From Diplocarpon mali (Eukaryota > Ascomycota > Leotiomycetes > Helotiales > Drepanopezizaceae): a stretch of 64,000 nucleotides of DNA. Made by a program: the position numbers and the translations under genes. Within the stretch, counting starts at the first letter, position 1; every line of letters starts with the position of its first letter. The stretch spans positions 1 to 64,000 of the forward strand of contig JAENRP010000021.1 of NCBI GenBank assembly GCA_024741835.1. Direction: 5' to 3'. The notes below the pieces were generated by a model. The model did not search any database. It saw nothing but the letters and a program-made list of their open reading frames with translations, and had not been told where the DNA came from. Positions 10,530 through 20,957 of this stretch are shown piece by piece.

Positions 10530-13500
10530 ATGCTTATATCTTAAAAGCCGATCTTCGTAAGATCCTTAAATCCAATTAGTATAATGATACTAGTTGTATA
10601 GCATATATAATTAATAAACCCTACCTATTTAAAGGCCTGCTTATTAAAATAAAAAGGCGCTCTATTAAGGTTAATAGTAGAAGGTTGTATATAGACTCGA
10701 TAGGTATAGTAGAGATAAATATTATTAGCATTTCTTTCCTTTTATAAAATATTCTCTTTATACTTAGCTTAGGTATTAATCTTTTATTTAACTATAAGAT
10801 CTATATAGAGTTAAATTATATAGGAGTTTTTAATAATCAATTTATATAATTTATAAATAATAATTATAAAGTGATCTTTAAGGCTAAAATCAAAGATAGA
10901 CTTTATATTATTTTAAAGGTAATATTATAGAAATTGACTCTTAGGCCGGACCTATAAGTGGATTCCTTTAAGGAAAGTGCACTCTCTACCTTAATACAAT
11001 TAAGCGAGGATAAGGAGAATAGATAAACTCCTAAGCTAAGATTATAAGTAAAATTTGCGAAAATGACTCTTGAGCCAGGACTATAGGTAGAGTATAAGGT
11101 GTCTCTTAAGCTAGGATTATAAGTGAATTTGGTAGAAATAACTCCTAAGCTAGGACTGCGAGTGGATTTTGCAAATTCGCTAATAATAACTCTTAGGCTA
11201 AGACTGCAAGTGAAATTCGCGAATTTATTAAAGACGACTCTTAAGCTAAGACCGCGAGTAGATCTTGCAGTTTTATTAAAAACGACTCCTAAGCCAGGCT
11301 TGCAATTGGAAAATGGCAAAACCTTAAACTGCTATTACTAGTCCTTTCTAGCTATTAATAATAAAGTATTAACTAATAATAGGCTATTAAAGCTATTAGA
11401 AGCTAAAAGCCTATTAAGGTATTAGCTAATATATAGAAGATTTGTATATTTAAGGCTAAAGAAATTAAGGGGCTTATATAAGGTCTCGACTTTAAAACGG
11501 AAGATCTAAGTACTAAAGGATCGCTTAGTGTGCCGAATTTGCAAGCTAATAAAACTTCGAAATCAAATGCAAACTAAGCTTAGTTTATAGAAAGATTCGA
11601 TACTAGCGCTAATATCTATTAATATTACTAGACTATTTATAACCTTAATTAAAAGAAATAATTGGTTTTCTTAAATAGTAGATAACTTTACTTAGCAAAT
11701 ATAGACTATTTATACTAGGACTAAATCTAAGCTTATAGAAAAGCTAGAAACTTAAAAAGTGATAAAGGAACGCTAGACTTAGTTAAAGCTAATAGCTATT
11801 AGGTTTGATAATATATTAGAGATTAAAGTAAAGCTTAATAAATAAGTAAAATAAGGAGTTTGTTATAAACTAATTATAATATATAAAGGTTCCTATTAGA
11901 ATAGCATCGCTAAGTAAAGCATTTAGCAAGCAAAGACTAATTGTTGCGCTTTACTATAAGATACTAACTTGCTATTAGAATTTTAAGACCTTGCGATTAA
12001 GGTAGATATATACCTACGAAATAGAATAGGTAATAGACTAATAGTTAATAGCACTTAAATATCATTATATAAGGTATATTTCAAATAGAAACTAAGCTTG
12101 GACTATATCTGCGTCTTTAAAAGCGTCTACTACTCCTATATCAGCCTAAAGTCCTAGCCCGCGGGTATAAAGAGTAAGAAGCTAATAGACTAAGGTAAAG
12201 AGTATATATTTATTAAGTATATTAAATAAATAATAAAGCAATAGATAGTATATACGCTAGACCTAAGGCAAGTAATCATATCTTTAATAGTTGAGTTCGA
12301 TAAATCTTAAAATAGGGGAGAGCTATCCTTAAAGCTTTATATACCTAGAGATTTATAAGGTATACTACTTAATAGTAATACTATTAAGCCGAACTAATAA
12401 CCTCTCTCTTTAAGCTTAAGTATATTAAGCGCACCTACTGATCGACGACCTGCTAGTCGCCTAAAGGCCGAATAGACTATTCCTATTATTTGCAAACTGC
12501 TTAAAGTATAGAATAACTTTAATATTATTATCCCTTTAGTTAAAGTACTTATAGTAAAGGATATTTTTAAAATAGGTATAAGTAATAATAAGCCTTTACT
12601 ATTAGAAAGCGGTTCTTTAAATAATAAGCCTATAGAACCTATAGCTAAACTTACGCCTTTAAAGAGGAATAGAGACTTAGAACTAGAAGATACCTTAGAT
12701 AAACGCGAGTTTAAGCGTATCTAAGCTATAATAGCGTATAGGATCTATAAGCTTGAACTCTAATAGAGCTTTGATAAAGATAATGCGTTCTTAACCACTA
12801 AGGGGATAATGAAAATCTCTCTTTTAAAGATATACGACAAAGCTATTAACAACTTAGAGAATAGAGTAATATAGAATAAGGCAATCTAAAAGGAGATAAG
12901 CTCTCTTATTATAAATAGTATATAAATAAAGGAACCGATGCTAAAGGACGTAAACCTAGTATTAATAAAGTGGGTCTTTATAATTAAGATATATATAGAT
13001 AGGACCTTAGAATATTATAAGGTAAGGCTTATAGCTAAGGGCTTCTCTTAATAGTATAGAGAAGACTACTTCGATACGTTTGCGCCGATAGTTTATATAG
13101 ATACCCTTTATATATTTATAGTAATAGTAGCTGCTAAGGACCTTAAATGCAAATAGTATAATATTAAAAATACATTTACTAAAGCGACTATAAAGGAATG
13201 GATTTTTCTCTCTTAACCTAATAGTATTCTTATATGCGTTAGCCACTCCCTTTATATACTCCGCAGTATCTATAGGCTTAAATAATCAGCTTATGATTAG
13301 AACTTCTTATATAGTTCTACTTTAGTAGAAATAGGATTTGTTTAAAGCCTAGCTAACCCTTATCTATTTACCTATATTAAGTATAGAATTAAGTTGCTAC
13401 TATATATTAACAATATTGCTATAGCTGCGAAAATAACCATTTAATTAGATTAGTTCTTTATAATAATTTAAAAACGTTTTAATACTAAAGATTTAAAGAG

Positions 13501-14403
13501 AATTTATAAGATCCTTAGTATCTATATTATAAGGAACCGCTCTACTTAAGAACTCTAATTAGATTAAGAGTAGTATATTAAGAAGATCCTAGACTAAATA
13601 GGACTTTCTACTTATACTCCTAACTTTAAGCCAAAGTGTACTCCAATCAAAGGAAAGTATGATAAGTTAAAGCCTACTAATAAAAATAAGTAAAGAGGAG
13701 ATCTAAAGAAGTACTAATAGGATATTAAAGCAATTATATATACTATAGTATATATAAGATCAGATATCGCCTTTATTATTAGGCAATTTAATCAGAACTT
13801 AAAGGATCTAACGATTTAATATAAGAATATAGTCAAGCGACTTAAAAGGTACCTTCGATTGATAATCATATAGAAGGTGAGATATAGACTAATAAAATAT
13901 ATAAGCGCAAAGCTTAAGGTATATACCGATTCCGACTAGGCAAATATAAAAGGTCGGAAAAGTATATTTAAAAGTATAGCAATACTATATAGTAGACCTA
14001 TATTATAAGGAAGTAAGAAGTAGAAATCAGTAGCTATCGCAAGCACTAAGGCTAAATATATATTAATATTATCAAATTGCAAGCAAGGATTATAAATTGC
14101 CTAAGTTCTAAAAGATATAGGTTTTGCTAAGTATATTAGATAAGATAGGAATTATATTAATCTTTAAATAGATAATATAAAGGCAATTACATTTATAAAG
14201 AATCCATACTTATATAAGCGATCGAAATATATCAATATTACCTACTACTTTATTTATAACCTTATTATAAAGAATAAGTTATCAATTACTTATATCCTAA
14301 CCGATCGAATAGTAGCAAATGGATTTATAAAGCTATTAAAGACGGTTATAAAGTTCAAAGCATTTAAAGATATGCTAAGGTTGCAGAAGATAGTAAGGGC
14401 TTA
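10530..14403 (+). pseudogene. Copia element B pol remnant, heavily RIP-mutated
   Basis: Plus-strand frames show a decayed protease region (NDTSCIAYIINKPYLFKG near 10,585), an eight-copy palindrome array, integrase C-terminal pieces (near 12,140-12,230), RT pieces (EDYFDTFAPIVYIDTLY near 13,060; LLLYINNIAIAAK near 13,395, from a YVDD-type site) and RNase H (VYTDSD near 13,920; KAKYI near 14,050; KFKAFKDMLRLQKIV near 14,355). Stops are dense, so this copy is dead. The divergence from element A shows that it is a different copia family. Confidence 0.8.
10937..11307 (+). repeat. Eight-copy array of the 23-bp palindrome in element B
   Basis: Copies start at 10,937, 11,027, 11,066, 11,102, 11,141, 11,189, 11,237 and 11,285. 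Every spacing (90, 39, 36, 39, 48, 48, 48) is a multiple of three. On the plus strand they read as TPKLGLRV-like octapeptides separated by short variable spacers, in the linker after the protease region. The in-frame spacing implies that the array grew while the frame was still under selection. The last copies are the best preserved. Confidence 0.8.
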
Positions 14404-14418
14404 GCAGGCTTAAGAACG

Positions 14419-14572
14419 ACTCCTAGGCCTGCCCTGCGAGTTAGGTTATATAGTCTTATAGAGTAAAGTTTTTTTTTTTAGATCGACTCCTAGGCCTAGA
14501 CCGCGAGTCAAGTTATATAGTCTTATAAAGGAACGCTTTTAGAAATTTGACTCCTAGTCCCGCCTTACAAGT
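14419..14572 (+). repeat. Three 23-bp palindromes after element B pol
   Basis: Copies at 14,419-14,441, 14,486-14,508 and 14,550-14,572 lie between the end of pol and the 3' LTR. Their spacing (67 and 64) is not a multiple of three, in contrast to the coding copies, which fits a non-coding location. Confidence 0.75.
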
Positions 14573-14710
14573 AGGATTAGTGATTTCAATAGAGGTTGCT
14601 ATTAATTAATTGTTTTTAATTTAAAGAGATACTTAAGAGTTAGATTAGCGCAAAAGGATAGTTATTATTTTCCTAATTATAGGTCAATTAGAGTAAGGTC
14701 TAAGTAGGAG

Positions 14711-14905
14711 TATTAAGATAGGTAATACAGCTATCACTCTAATATATTATTATATAACCCTACTGCTTAGTTAGTAGGATATTAATACGTATATAGCTAT
14801 AGGTAAGAAAGGGGTAACCTTCCTTCCTTAACTCTTACTAATATATCGACCATCGACCTTTAGAAGTTTCTATTACCTACTGCGCCGACTTACTTAAGCT
14901 CAATA
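14711..14905 (+). repeat. 3' LTR of copia element B
   Basis: It begins TATTAAGATAGG (RIP form of TGTTAAGATGGG) after the purine tract AAGTAGGAG and ends GCTCAATA (RIP form of CTCAACA). Same length, 195 bp, as its inverted copy at 453-647. Sequence character changes to GC-richer host DNA within a few bases after it. Confidence 0.85.
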
Positions 14906-14910
14906 GATAT

Positions 14911-15922
14911 TGCCAATTGCACGCAAGCGACTACGCGCCACGATTTGTATATGCATCTCGGCTCACATACGATTCTGCACATTGTGCACCGCACGCAGCG
15001 CCGATATCTCACTGACTGCAGCTCTGTCCGCCTGGTGCTGAGGACATCGCTTCATAGCATCTCCGCGCGTGGCTGCACCCACATCCTCTCGTCGTTGATC
15101 GCTGGGTGTCTCGAACGCTCGCGCTCGCGCGATACCTGGGCTCATGTCAGGCCGAGAATTTATACTGCAACTCGCAGCACTACGGTAGGTTAGTGTAGTC
15201 TTGGGCCACGGGTAGTATGATGGATACATCATTGTAGCAACCTACCGAGAGGGTAGCTGCAGTCGGGGAGGTATATTCGAGGTATATTCGGCGTATATTC
15301 GAAGAGTATTCGAAGAGTATTCGAGGAGTATTCGAGGTGTCTTCGAGGTATATTCGAGGTATATTCGAGGAGTCTTCGAGGAGTCTTCGAGGTATATTCG
15401 GGGTATATTCGAAGAGTATTCGAAGAGTATTCGAGGTATATTCGAGGTATATTCGAGGTGTCTTCGAGGGAGGATATCCAGCAAGTACATCCCAGTGAGT
15501 ACATTCCAACCAGTACGATCCAGCAACACCACTCCTATTCGTACGGTCCCATATTCGCTGATCGGCGCGTCTCTCGACAACCACACCAGGAACCCCCCAG
15601 GTCCCTCTCTGCTTGTGCTTCACACGGGAGAGAAGTCTCGACGAATTGCAGTCCGGCCTGCCCGCGACCCACGGCTCGGCGGGATATGCCTCTGATCTTG
15701 GTCTCGGTCGTGCGGTTTCCTTATCTTCAGCCTCCCGACTCCGACCCCACGTCCGGGAGGCCATATCATACCTGTGATTATATAACCCGCTCCCACTCCA
15801 GCTCCAGCTCCAGCTCCAGCTTCGTCCTGCCAGCATAATTCCTGCCCCTGCACCAGCCCTCGTTGCCATCCGCTGGCTCCAAACCGAAGCATTGCAAGCT
15901 CGCACTCGCACCGGCAGCGACA
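14911..15922. other. Intergenic region upstream of the NCS1 permease
   Basis: This is non-repetitive host DNA except for the minisatellite at 15,270-15,467 and a short CAGCTC run near 15,795. Open frames on both strands overlap the minisatellite or mirror low-complexity DNA; I see no gene. The last few hundred bases should hold the permease promoter and 5' untranslated region. Confidence 0.6.
15270..15467. repeat. 11-bp minisatellite, 18 units
   Basis: Eighteen head-to-tail 11-bp units with consensus GGTATATTCGA; variants are AGAGTATTCGA, GGAGTATTCGA, GGAGTCTTCGA and GGTGTCTTCGA. The TTCGA part is nearly invariant. Variants alternate in a higher-order pattern rather than at random. As 11 is not a multiple of three, all minus-strand frames read through it as similar 11-residue repeats (RIYLEYTSNTP-like), which produces long but meaningless open frames. 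Confidence 0.9.
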
Positions 15923-18210
15923 ATGGCTTCTCACGGGGACGACAAGATCGCCTCGCTCGACGAGAAGCACGCCTCGACCTCCCCAGCCTCCTCCACGCGG
16001 GAGCCCACCGACGTGGGCCAGGTATCCAAGCCGCGGCGGCGTCTGCTGCCGTTCACCCTCGCGGTGCGTCAGGAGGAGAGCAGTTTCGCGGCCAGCAAAT
16101 CCGCATCCAACGCCGATTTCGACCCCATCCCCCCCTCCAAGCGGACGTGGAACTGGGGAGCCTATGTGGCCTACTGGATGGCAGACGCGTGGGCGGTCAG
16201 CAACTGGGAAGTCGGTACGCTTGCACGTGATGCCCGCTCGAGCGTGACCGTGAAGGACTGACACGCGCAGCCTCGTCCATGATTGCCGTCGGCCTCAGCT
16301 GGCGGATGGCCATCGGCGCCTGTGTTCTCGGCAACTTCATCATGGGTCTCGTCATCACCGTCAACGGTCGGATGGGTGCGACGGTAAGCTGCCACGCTCC
16401 ATTCACTCCCTCATCCATCCATCCATCCATCCATCCATCCACCCCTCCGTTACATCGGCTCCAGGCGCAGAGCGAGGCTGACCGGAATAGCTTCACACGC
16501 CGTTCCCTGTGCTGGCACGCATGCCCTTCGGATACTACTTCGCCCAATTCGTGGTGCTGTCTCGTTGCGTGCTCGCCGTCGTCTGGCTTGGGTGAGCCGG
16601 TTCCTCCCCATGTGTGGTGTTGTGGTCTTTCAGAGTGCTAACCCGCCGTTTCCCAGTGTCCAGACTACCACCGGCGGCCAGTGCATGGTCGTGCTGCTCA
16701 CAGCCATCTGGCCCTCGTTCAAGAACATCCCCAACCACATCCCCGAAAGCCAGGGCATTACCACCGGAGGCATGGTGGGCTTCTTGCTGTACTTCCTGCT
16801 CCAGCTGCCCTTCCTCTGTATCCCATACACCAAGGTCCAGTACTTCTTCGCCTTCAAGTCCGTGATAGCACCCATCATCTTCCTGGCTGTGTTCGGCTCG
16901 ACTTTGCACAAGGCCGGGGGGACGGTGAGCCACAGTACGGTGATCACGCAGGGATCACTTCTCCACGGATCAACACTTACTTGGGCCTTCTTCTCGAGTA
17001 AGTCGTCGTCGTGTCCTGCCGTTGGCGAGGCTTGATCTAACCATCCGTCACAGACATGAACGGAGTCTTGGGTAACTAGTGAGTGGATAAGCTTTCAACA
17101 AGCCTCCCCGAATCCCTCGGCCCCGAGTCGCGGTTGAACCGGAGGAGCTTCATGCTAACACAGTTCAGCGCCACGTTGGGTCTGAACATCGCAGATTTCT
17201 CTCGCTACTCCAACAAAGTCAGCGCCCAAAACGTGCAAGCGATTGTCATTCCCGTCATCTTCAGTGCGTCCCCCCCCTCGGCCTCCACCCGGCAAACAGT
17301 TCTCCTTACTGACCTTGACTGATGCAACCCAGCAATCGTCGGCCTCCTCGGCATCTTCACCGCAGCTGCCTCCCAAGCCGCGTGGCCCGAGAAGGGGAAG
17401 ATCTTCTGGAACCCCATCGACATCATCGACCTCTGGATGGAATCCGGCTCCCACGGTGGCCGCGCCGCCGCAGCATTCGGCGCCATCGGCCTGATAATCG
17501 TCACGCTCGGCATCAACATCTCGGCCAACTCCATCTCGGCCGCCAACGACCTGATGTCCTTCTGCCCGAAGTACATCAACATCCGCCGCGGCCAGCTCCT
17601 CGCGGCTGTCATCGGCAGCTGGGCCTTCGTGCCGTGGAAGATCTTGGCCTCGGCCGCCAAGTTCCTGGCCTTCTTGGGCGGATACACGATCTTCCTCGGC
17701 CCGATGACTTCCATCCTCATGACCGAGTTCGTAGTCCCTGTTTCTTCCCCTTCGCACGTCCCTGTCCATACTAACCTGTGGCAAAATAGCTACTACATCG
17801 TCCGCCGCGGCAACGTCAGCGTCGCGGACATGTACAACTTCCACGGCATGTACCGCTACTCCCCCAAGTTCGCGTCCAACTGGCGCGCCGTGGTCGCCTT
17901 CTTTGTCGGCTGCGTCCCGCCTCTTCCGGGCTTCGTCGACAGCATCGTCGTCGCGGGTCTGGGCAAGACGAGCGTGTCGGTCGGCGGCCAGCACCTGTTC
18001 GGCATCGGCTACTTGTACAGCTTCGTATCGGCGGGTGTCTTTTACTGGATTTTCAACCGATTCTACCCTCATCTCGATAGTGTTATGGATCATCCTGAGA
18101 CAGGAGAGGAGATTATCAGGGCGCAGGATGAGAAGAACATTGCTGCGAGGGAGAGGGGGGTTGTGGGCAGAAAGAAGAAGGGTATTGTGGCGAAGATCTT
18201 TGAGGTCTAA
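15923..18210 (+). CDS. NCS1 family nucleobase/allantoin permease (Fur-type)
   Basis: Predicted plasma-membrane H+ symporter of the nucleobase-cation-symport-1 family; fungal Fur proteins import uracil, allantoin, uric acid or related compounds. Exons: 15,923-16,214, 16,271-16,383, 16,491-16,591, 16,657-16,997, 17,054-17,078, 17,169-17,263, 17,333-17,726 and 17,790-18,210, giving 593 residues. Family landmarks: NWGAYVAYWMADAWAVSNWE (first membrane segment), GGQCMVVLLTAIWPSF, LGNYATLGLNIADFSRYSNK, the NISANSISAANDL signature, and MTDYYIVRRGN. Intron 2 contains an ATCC microsatellite. The ATG has a good ACA-ATG context. Exon 5 is only 25 bases long. Substrate cannot be read from the sequence. 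The start lies about 1 kb from the RIP-mutated transposon nest. Confidence 0.88.
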
Positions 18211-20126
18211 CAACGGCTTTTGTCTTCTTTCTTTTCGCAGAAAGAATGCAGAGCATGAGAAAAAGCTTTCAGGATAGGTGTCGCTCCACGGCTTGGTGCC
18301 TGGCATTCACTTGTTGAACCGCGAAGCGAGTACCGCATCCCTATCCCGCTAGAAACGTAAACAAACAAATACTTTCTGCATCACCGTCGCCACATCATCC
18401 AAATCCAGGCCCCGAACTGTGCGTCGCTGTACAGACGCCTCCGGAGCGAACAAACAACCTTCTTTCAGAGAGTGCAATATGAGGACGCAGCCAGATGCAA
18501 CGGGCTAGGGCGGGAGAGAGGTGAGAAGAATGCTCGGGTCTGCATCGCGGGGGATATGCTCTGGGCTCTGGACTTTGGCTAGGAACCTTTCTATCCATTC
18601 ACACGAGTGCTACGATAGAACGGAGCAGCCATCATATCGAGCAAGTGGGTTGTCCACCGCGATGGTGGGCAAACCAACGTGCCAGCTACTCGGCCAAAAG
18701 ATCCGACCGCCCGTACTCGAGCGAGCTCAGCTCGTCCTGCTAGAATGCATGTCCCAACGTTGGTACTTCTCCAGCACAGGCGAAATCGGCAGACGCTGAC
18801 CTTCTTGCTGCCAAAGAAGGACCGGTCCTCACAACGAGCCCATGGCCCCAACACCGCTCGCAGTCCCGCTTCGGGCTCTGGCATCAGCATTTCCTATCCG
18901 AAAGTTTTTTCCCTGCCGCGGCGCCCGCAACGCTGTTGTGCTGATTCTGCTGCTCAATCGACGGCTGGATCTGATGCTGCAGAGGCCGCGGCCGATGGAC
19001 CGCTCCGAGCGCTGGATCGTTGCGCACTGCCGGCCGTGGCAGCGACGCGATATTATACGCGCTAGCGACGACAGAGCTTGCCTTCTTGTGGCGGGCTCCC
19101 ATCTCTGGGTTCGCGACGCTCAGAGCCGAAGGGCCGAGTGAGCTGGCCGAATTGACGCAGTCACTGCACCGCCGACTGGTACTAGTCAGACGGCTGTTTT
19201 ACACCAAGACATGGCCTTTTCACGTGGGAATTATACGGTATTGATACAATGCAATTGGTAATAGTTAAACTGGTGTTTGTGTCAACGATAGGGAGAATCA
19301 AGGAGAAGTGTATACTGAAACTCTTTCAGATATCAGATTGCCAACTTGTGTATATACGCTACGCAATAATAAACCTCAAGATACGGCTTTTTCCGCCAAA
19401 ACAAATCAACCCAGAATATGCGCGATTTTCAAATACTTTCAACCTCTATGGATTACATCTACATATGAAAACTCTAAAATATAATGCCTAGCGATAGAAA
19501 TACATAGGCATCAACAATCAAATAATTTCACAAAGCACTTACCCAGCAGGGGAGAGTGTAAAGATGCCATGTTCTGGTGCACAAATGGCCAAGAGCGAGT
19601 CTCGGCTGGATAGTAGTGTGAAAAACAGATTGACTACCTGGTCTTGTGCTTGCAGAGGGCCAGAGAAGGAACAGAAAATGAGCTGATGAGGGCGCCGCGT
19701 GATCTGCTCTGTGCTGACCAGAAGGCTTCTCCAGATGGACAGTACTCGTGGGGGAATTAATGGGTCAGGATCCGGCAGATGTCCTGCGTCCATCCTCCCA
19801 AGGGTGCAGCTCGGCAGTCTAGGTCGCGACCAGGCCAGGCTAGTGTAGCTGGCCCTCGCGTAAAGTCACATCAACAATGGTCACCTCTTGTGGATATTGC
19901 AGTCGCTTGTCTGAGACCCAGCCGGTTTGCGGCACTAGTTGGGACTTTTGTCTAAGCTCTCGGCAGGAAGTGGAAGTCGTGGATTGTTTACTCCCCCCCT
20001 GCCCCTGCCCCTCACCGTAGCGAGCTAAGCGAGGATCAGCACCCGCGTACCTCATTCACTAACAAGTCTCGTCTTGTGTAGAAAACCTCTCGGTGAAGCC
20101 AAACACCACTCCCAGCCCACATCAGA
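18211..20126. other. Intergenic region, no gene seen
   Basis: About 1.9 kb between the permease and the hypothetical gene, which converge. A stretch near 19,240-19,530 is AT-rich. Open frames here are short, overlap on both strands and show no domain. I see no RIP-like stop pattern and no recognised repeat. Confidence 0.5.
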
Positions 20127-20957
20127 TCACCAATCTCTCCGAAGCAGCCTCTCGAACTCCTCCACGGTCCCCGCGTTGAATGCCTCCCGCTCCCTCCTCG
20201 CCTGGTACGCCCGGCCGTGGCCAACCCCGCTCTCGAAGGCATCCACCTCCCGGAAGACCTGCGCAAAGTCCTGCCCGAGCTGATCGACATCCAACACCAT
20301 CCTGTCCATCATCTCCGCCAGCTCCTCTCCCTCCCGGAGAGCAATACTAAGCCCGAAGCCCTTTAGCAGATCCACGAGCCTCTCCTCCGCCGGCCCGCAG
20401 ATCCCCTCACACTCCTCGAGGGGCAGCGTGAGGGCCTCCACCCGGCCAGCCGCGACGCCGAGCGCATACTGCTCGAGCACCCCCTTGACGTCGTCGGCCT
20501 TTGCCGAGGAGGCGATGGTGATGCACTGGGAGCGCGCAATGGTGTTGATGTGGTTTTTGCGCATGTAAACGTCGTAGTTGCACCAGCGCGGGCTGATCAC
20601 GTAGACCGTGCTCGGTTCCGCGGAGGAGCGCACGTTCTTGGCCGACTCCCACAGCTGCAAGCCGCCGGCGACATTGGCGCTCTCTTCGGCGCAGTATGGG
20701 TGGTTACAGCCGGCGTGTTTGTAGTTGTAGAACCTGCCAATGTGAGACTGCTGGGCGGAGATAGTGGAGACGTCACAGTCGCTGTCGCTGTTGCATTCGT
20801 TTGAAGTGCTCAAGGCGCGAGATGGGGAGTAGCCGGCCGTGCTGGCTTGCGACTGTTCGGAAGACGAGCCAGGCTTGGACCAGTGCGTAGTCGGGTCCAG
20901 GAAGGAATCTATTCCCACCACCATCTCGTCCTCACGGCACAGCATGGAGTCCGCCAT
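20127..20957 (-). CDS. Hypothetical protein, 276 residues
   Basis: I do not recognise a family. The minus-strand frame is open to 21,137, but I chose the ATG at 20,957 (MADSMLCRED) because the sequence just before it (CACTACAG) looks like an intron acceptor and the residues further upstream look untranslated. Visible features: a Ser-rich N-terminal third; a Cys/His cluster HAGCNHPYCAEE around residue 105; a middle part with ISPRWCNYDVYMRKNHINTI; and an acidic, probably helical C-terminal half (LREGEELAEMMDRMVLDVDQ; ARREREAFNAGTVEEFERLL). Composition is coding-like and GC-rich. Could be a fungus-specific regulator, but that is a guess. Confidence 0.55.
   Translation of the reverse strand: MADSMLCREDEMVVGIDSFLDPTTHWSKPGSSSEQSQASTAGYSPSRALSTSNECNSDSDCDVSTISAQQSHIGRFYNYKHAGCNHPYCAEESANVAGGLQLWESAKNVRSSAEPSTVYVISPRWCNYDVYMRKNHINTIARSQCITIASSAKADDVKGVLEQYALGVAAGRVEALTLPLEECEGICGPAEERLVDLLKGFGLSIALREGEELAEMMDRMVLDVDQLGQDFAQVFREVDAFESGVGHGRAYQARREREAFNAGTVEEFERLLRRDW

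Larger units (their letters stand above)
4679..14905 (+). mobile_element. Old Ty1/copia element B, split by element A
   Basis: Two pieces, 4,679-4,945 and 10,530-14,905, belong to one plus-strand copia. If element A and one TAAAG copy are removed, the open frame ending at 4,945 (LDNNYNK) continues in frame into 10,530 (DAYILKADLRK) and on into the protease region. The 3' end carries a purine tract (AAGTAGGAG, 14,702-14,710) and a 195-bp LTR. Its 5' LTR and most of gag are missing here; the Ty3 copy on the left may itself have inserted into B. B is more decayed than A, as expected for the older host element. Confidence 0.75.

Noticed and set aside
12140..12172. A possible 17th copy of the 23-bp palindrome (GTCCTAGCCCGCGGGTATA)
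   Set aside because: It lacks the ACTC/GAGT ends and length, and fits ordinary integrase coding sequence of element B.
15270..15467. CRISPR-like array
   Set aside because: Units are contiguous 11-mers without unique spacers, in a fungal genome.
15180..15923. Long minus-strand open frames (up to 247 codons) with repeated RIYLEYTSN-like peptides
   Set aside because: They arise from the 11-bp minisatellite, which is open in several frames at once; flanking parts show no protein family.
16924..16950. A possible 27-bp intron in the permease (GTGAGC to CACGCAG)
   Set aside because: It is too short for a fungal intron and the sequence is in frame, so I kept it as coding.
17155..18306. A 383-codon minus-strand open frame
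   Set aside because: It is the mirror of the GC-rich, well-supported NCS1 permease exons on the plus strand.
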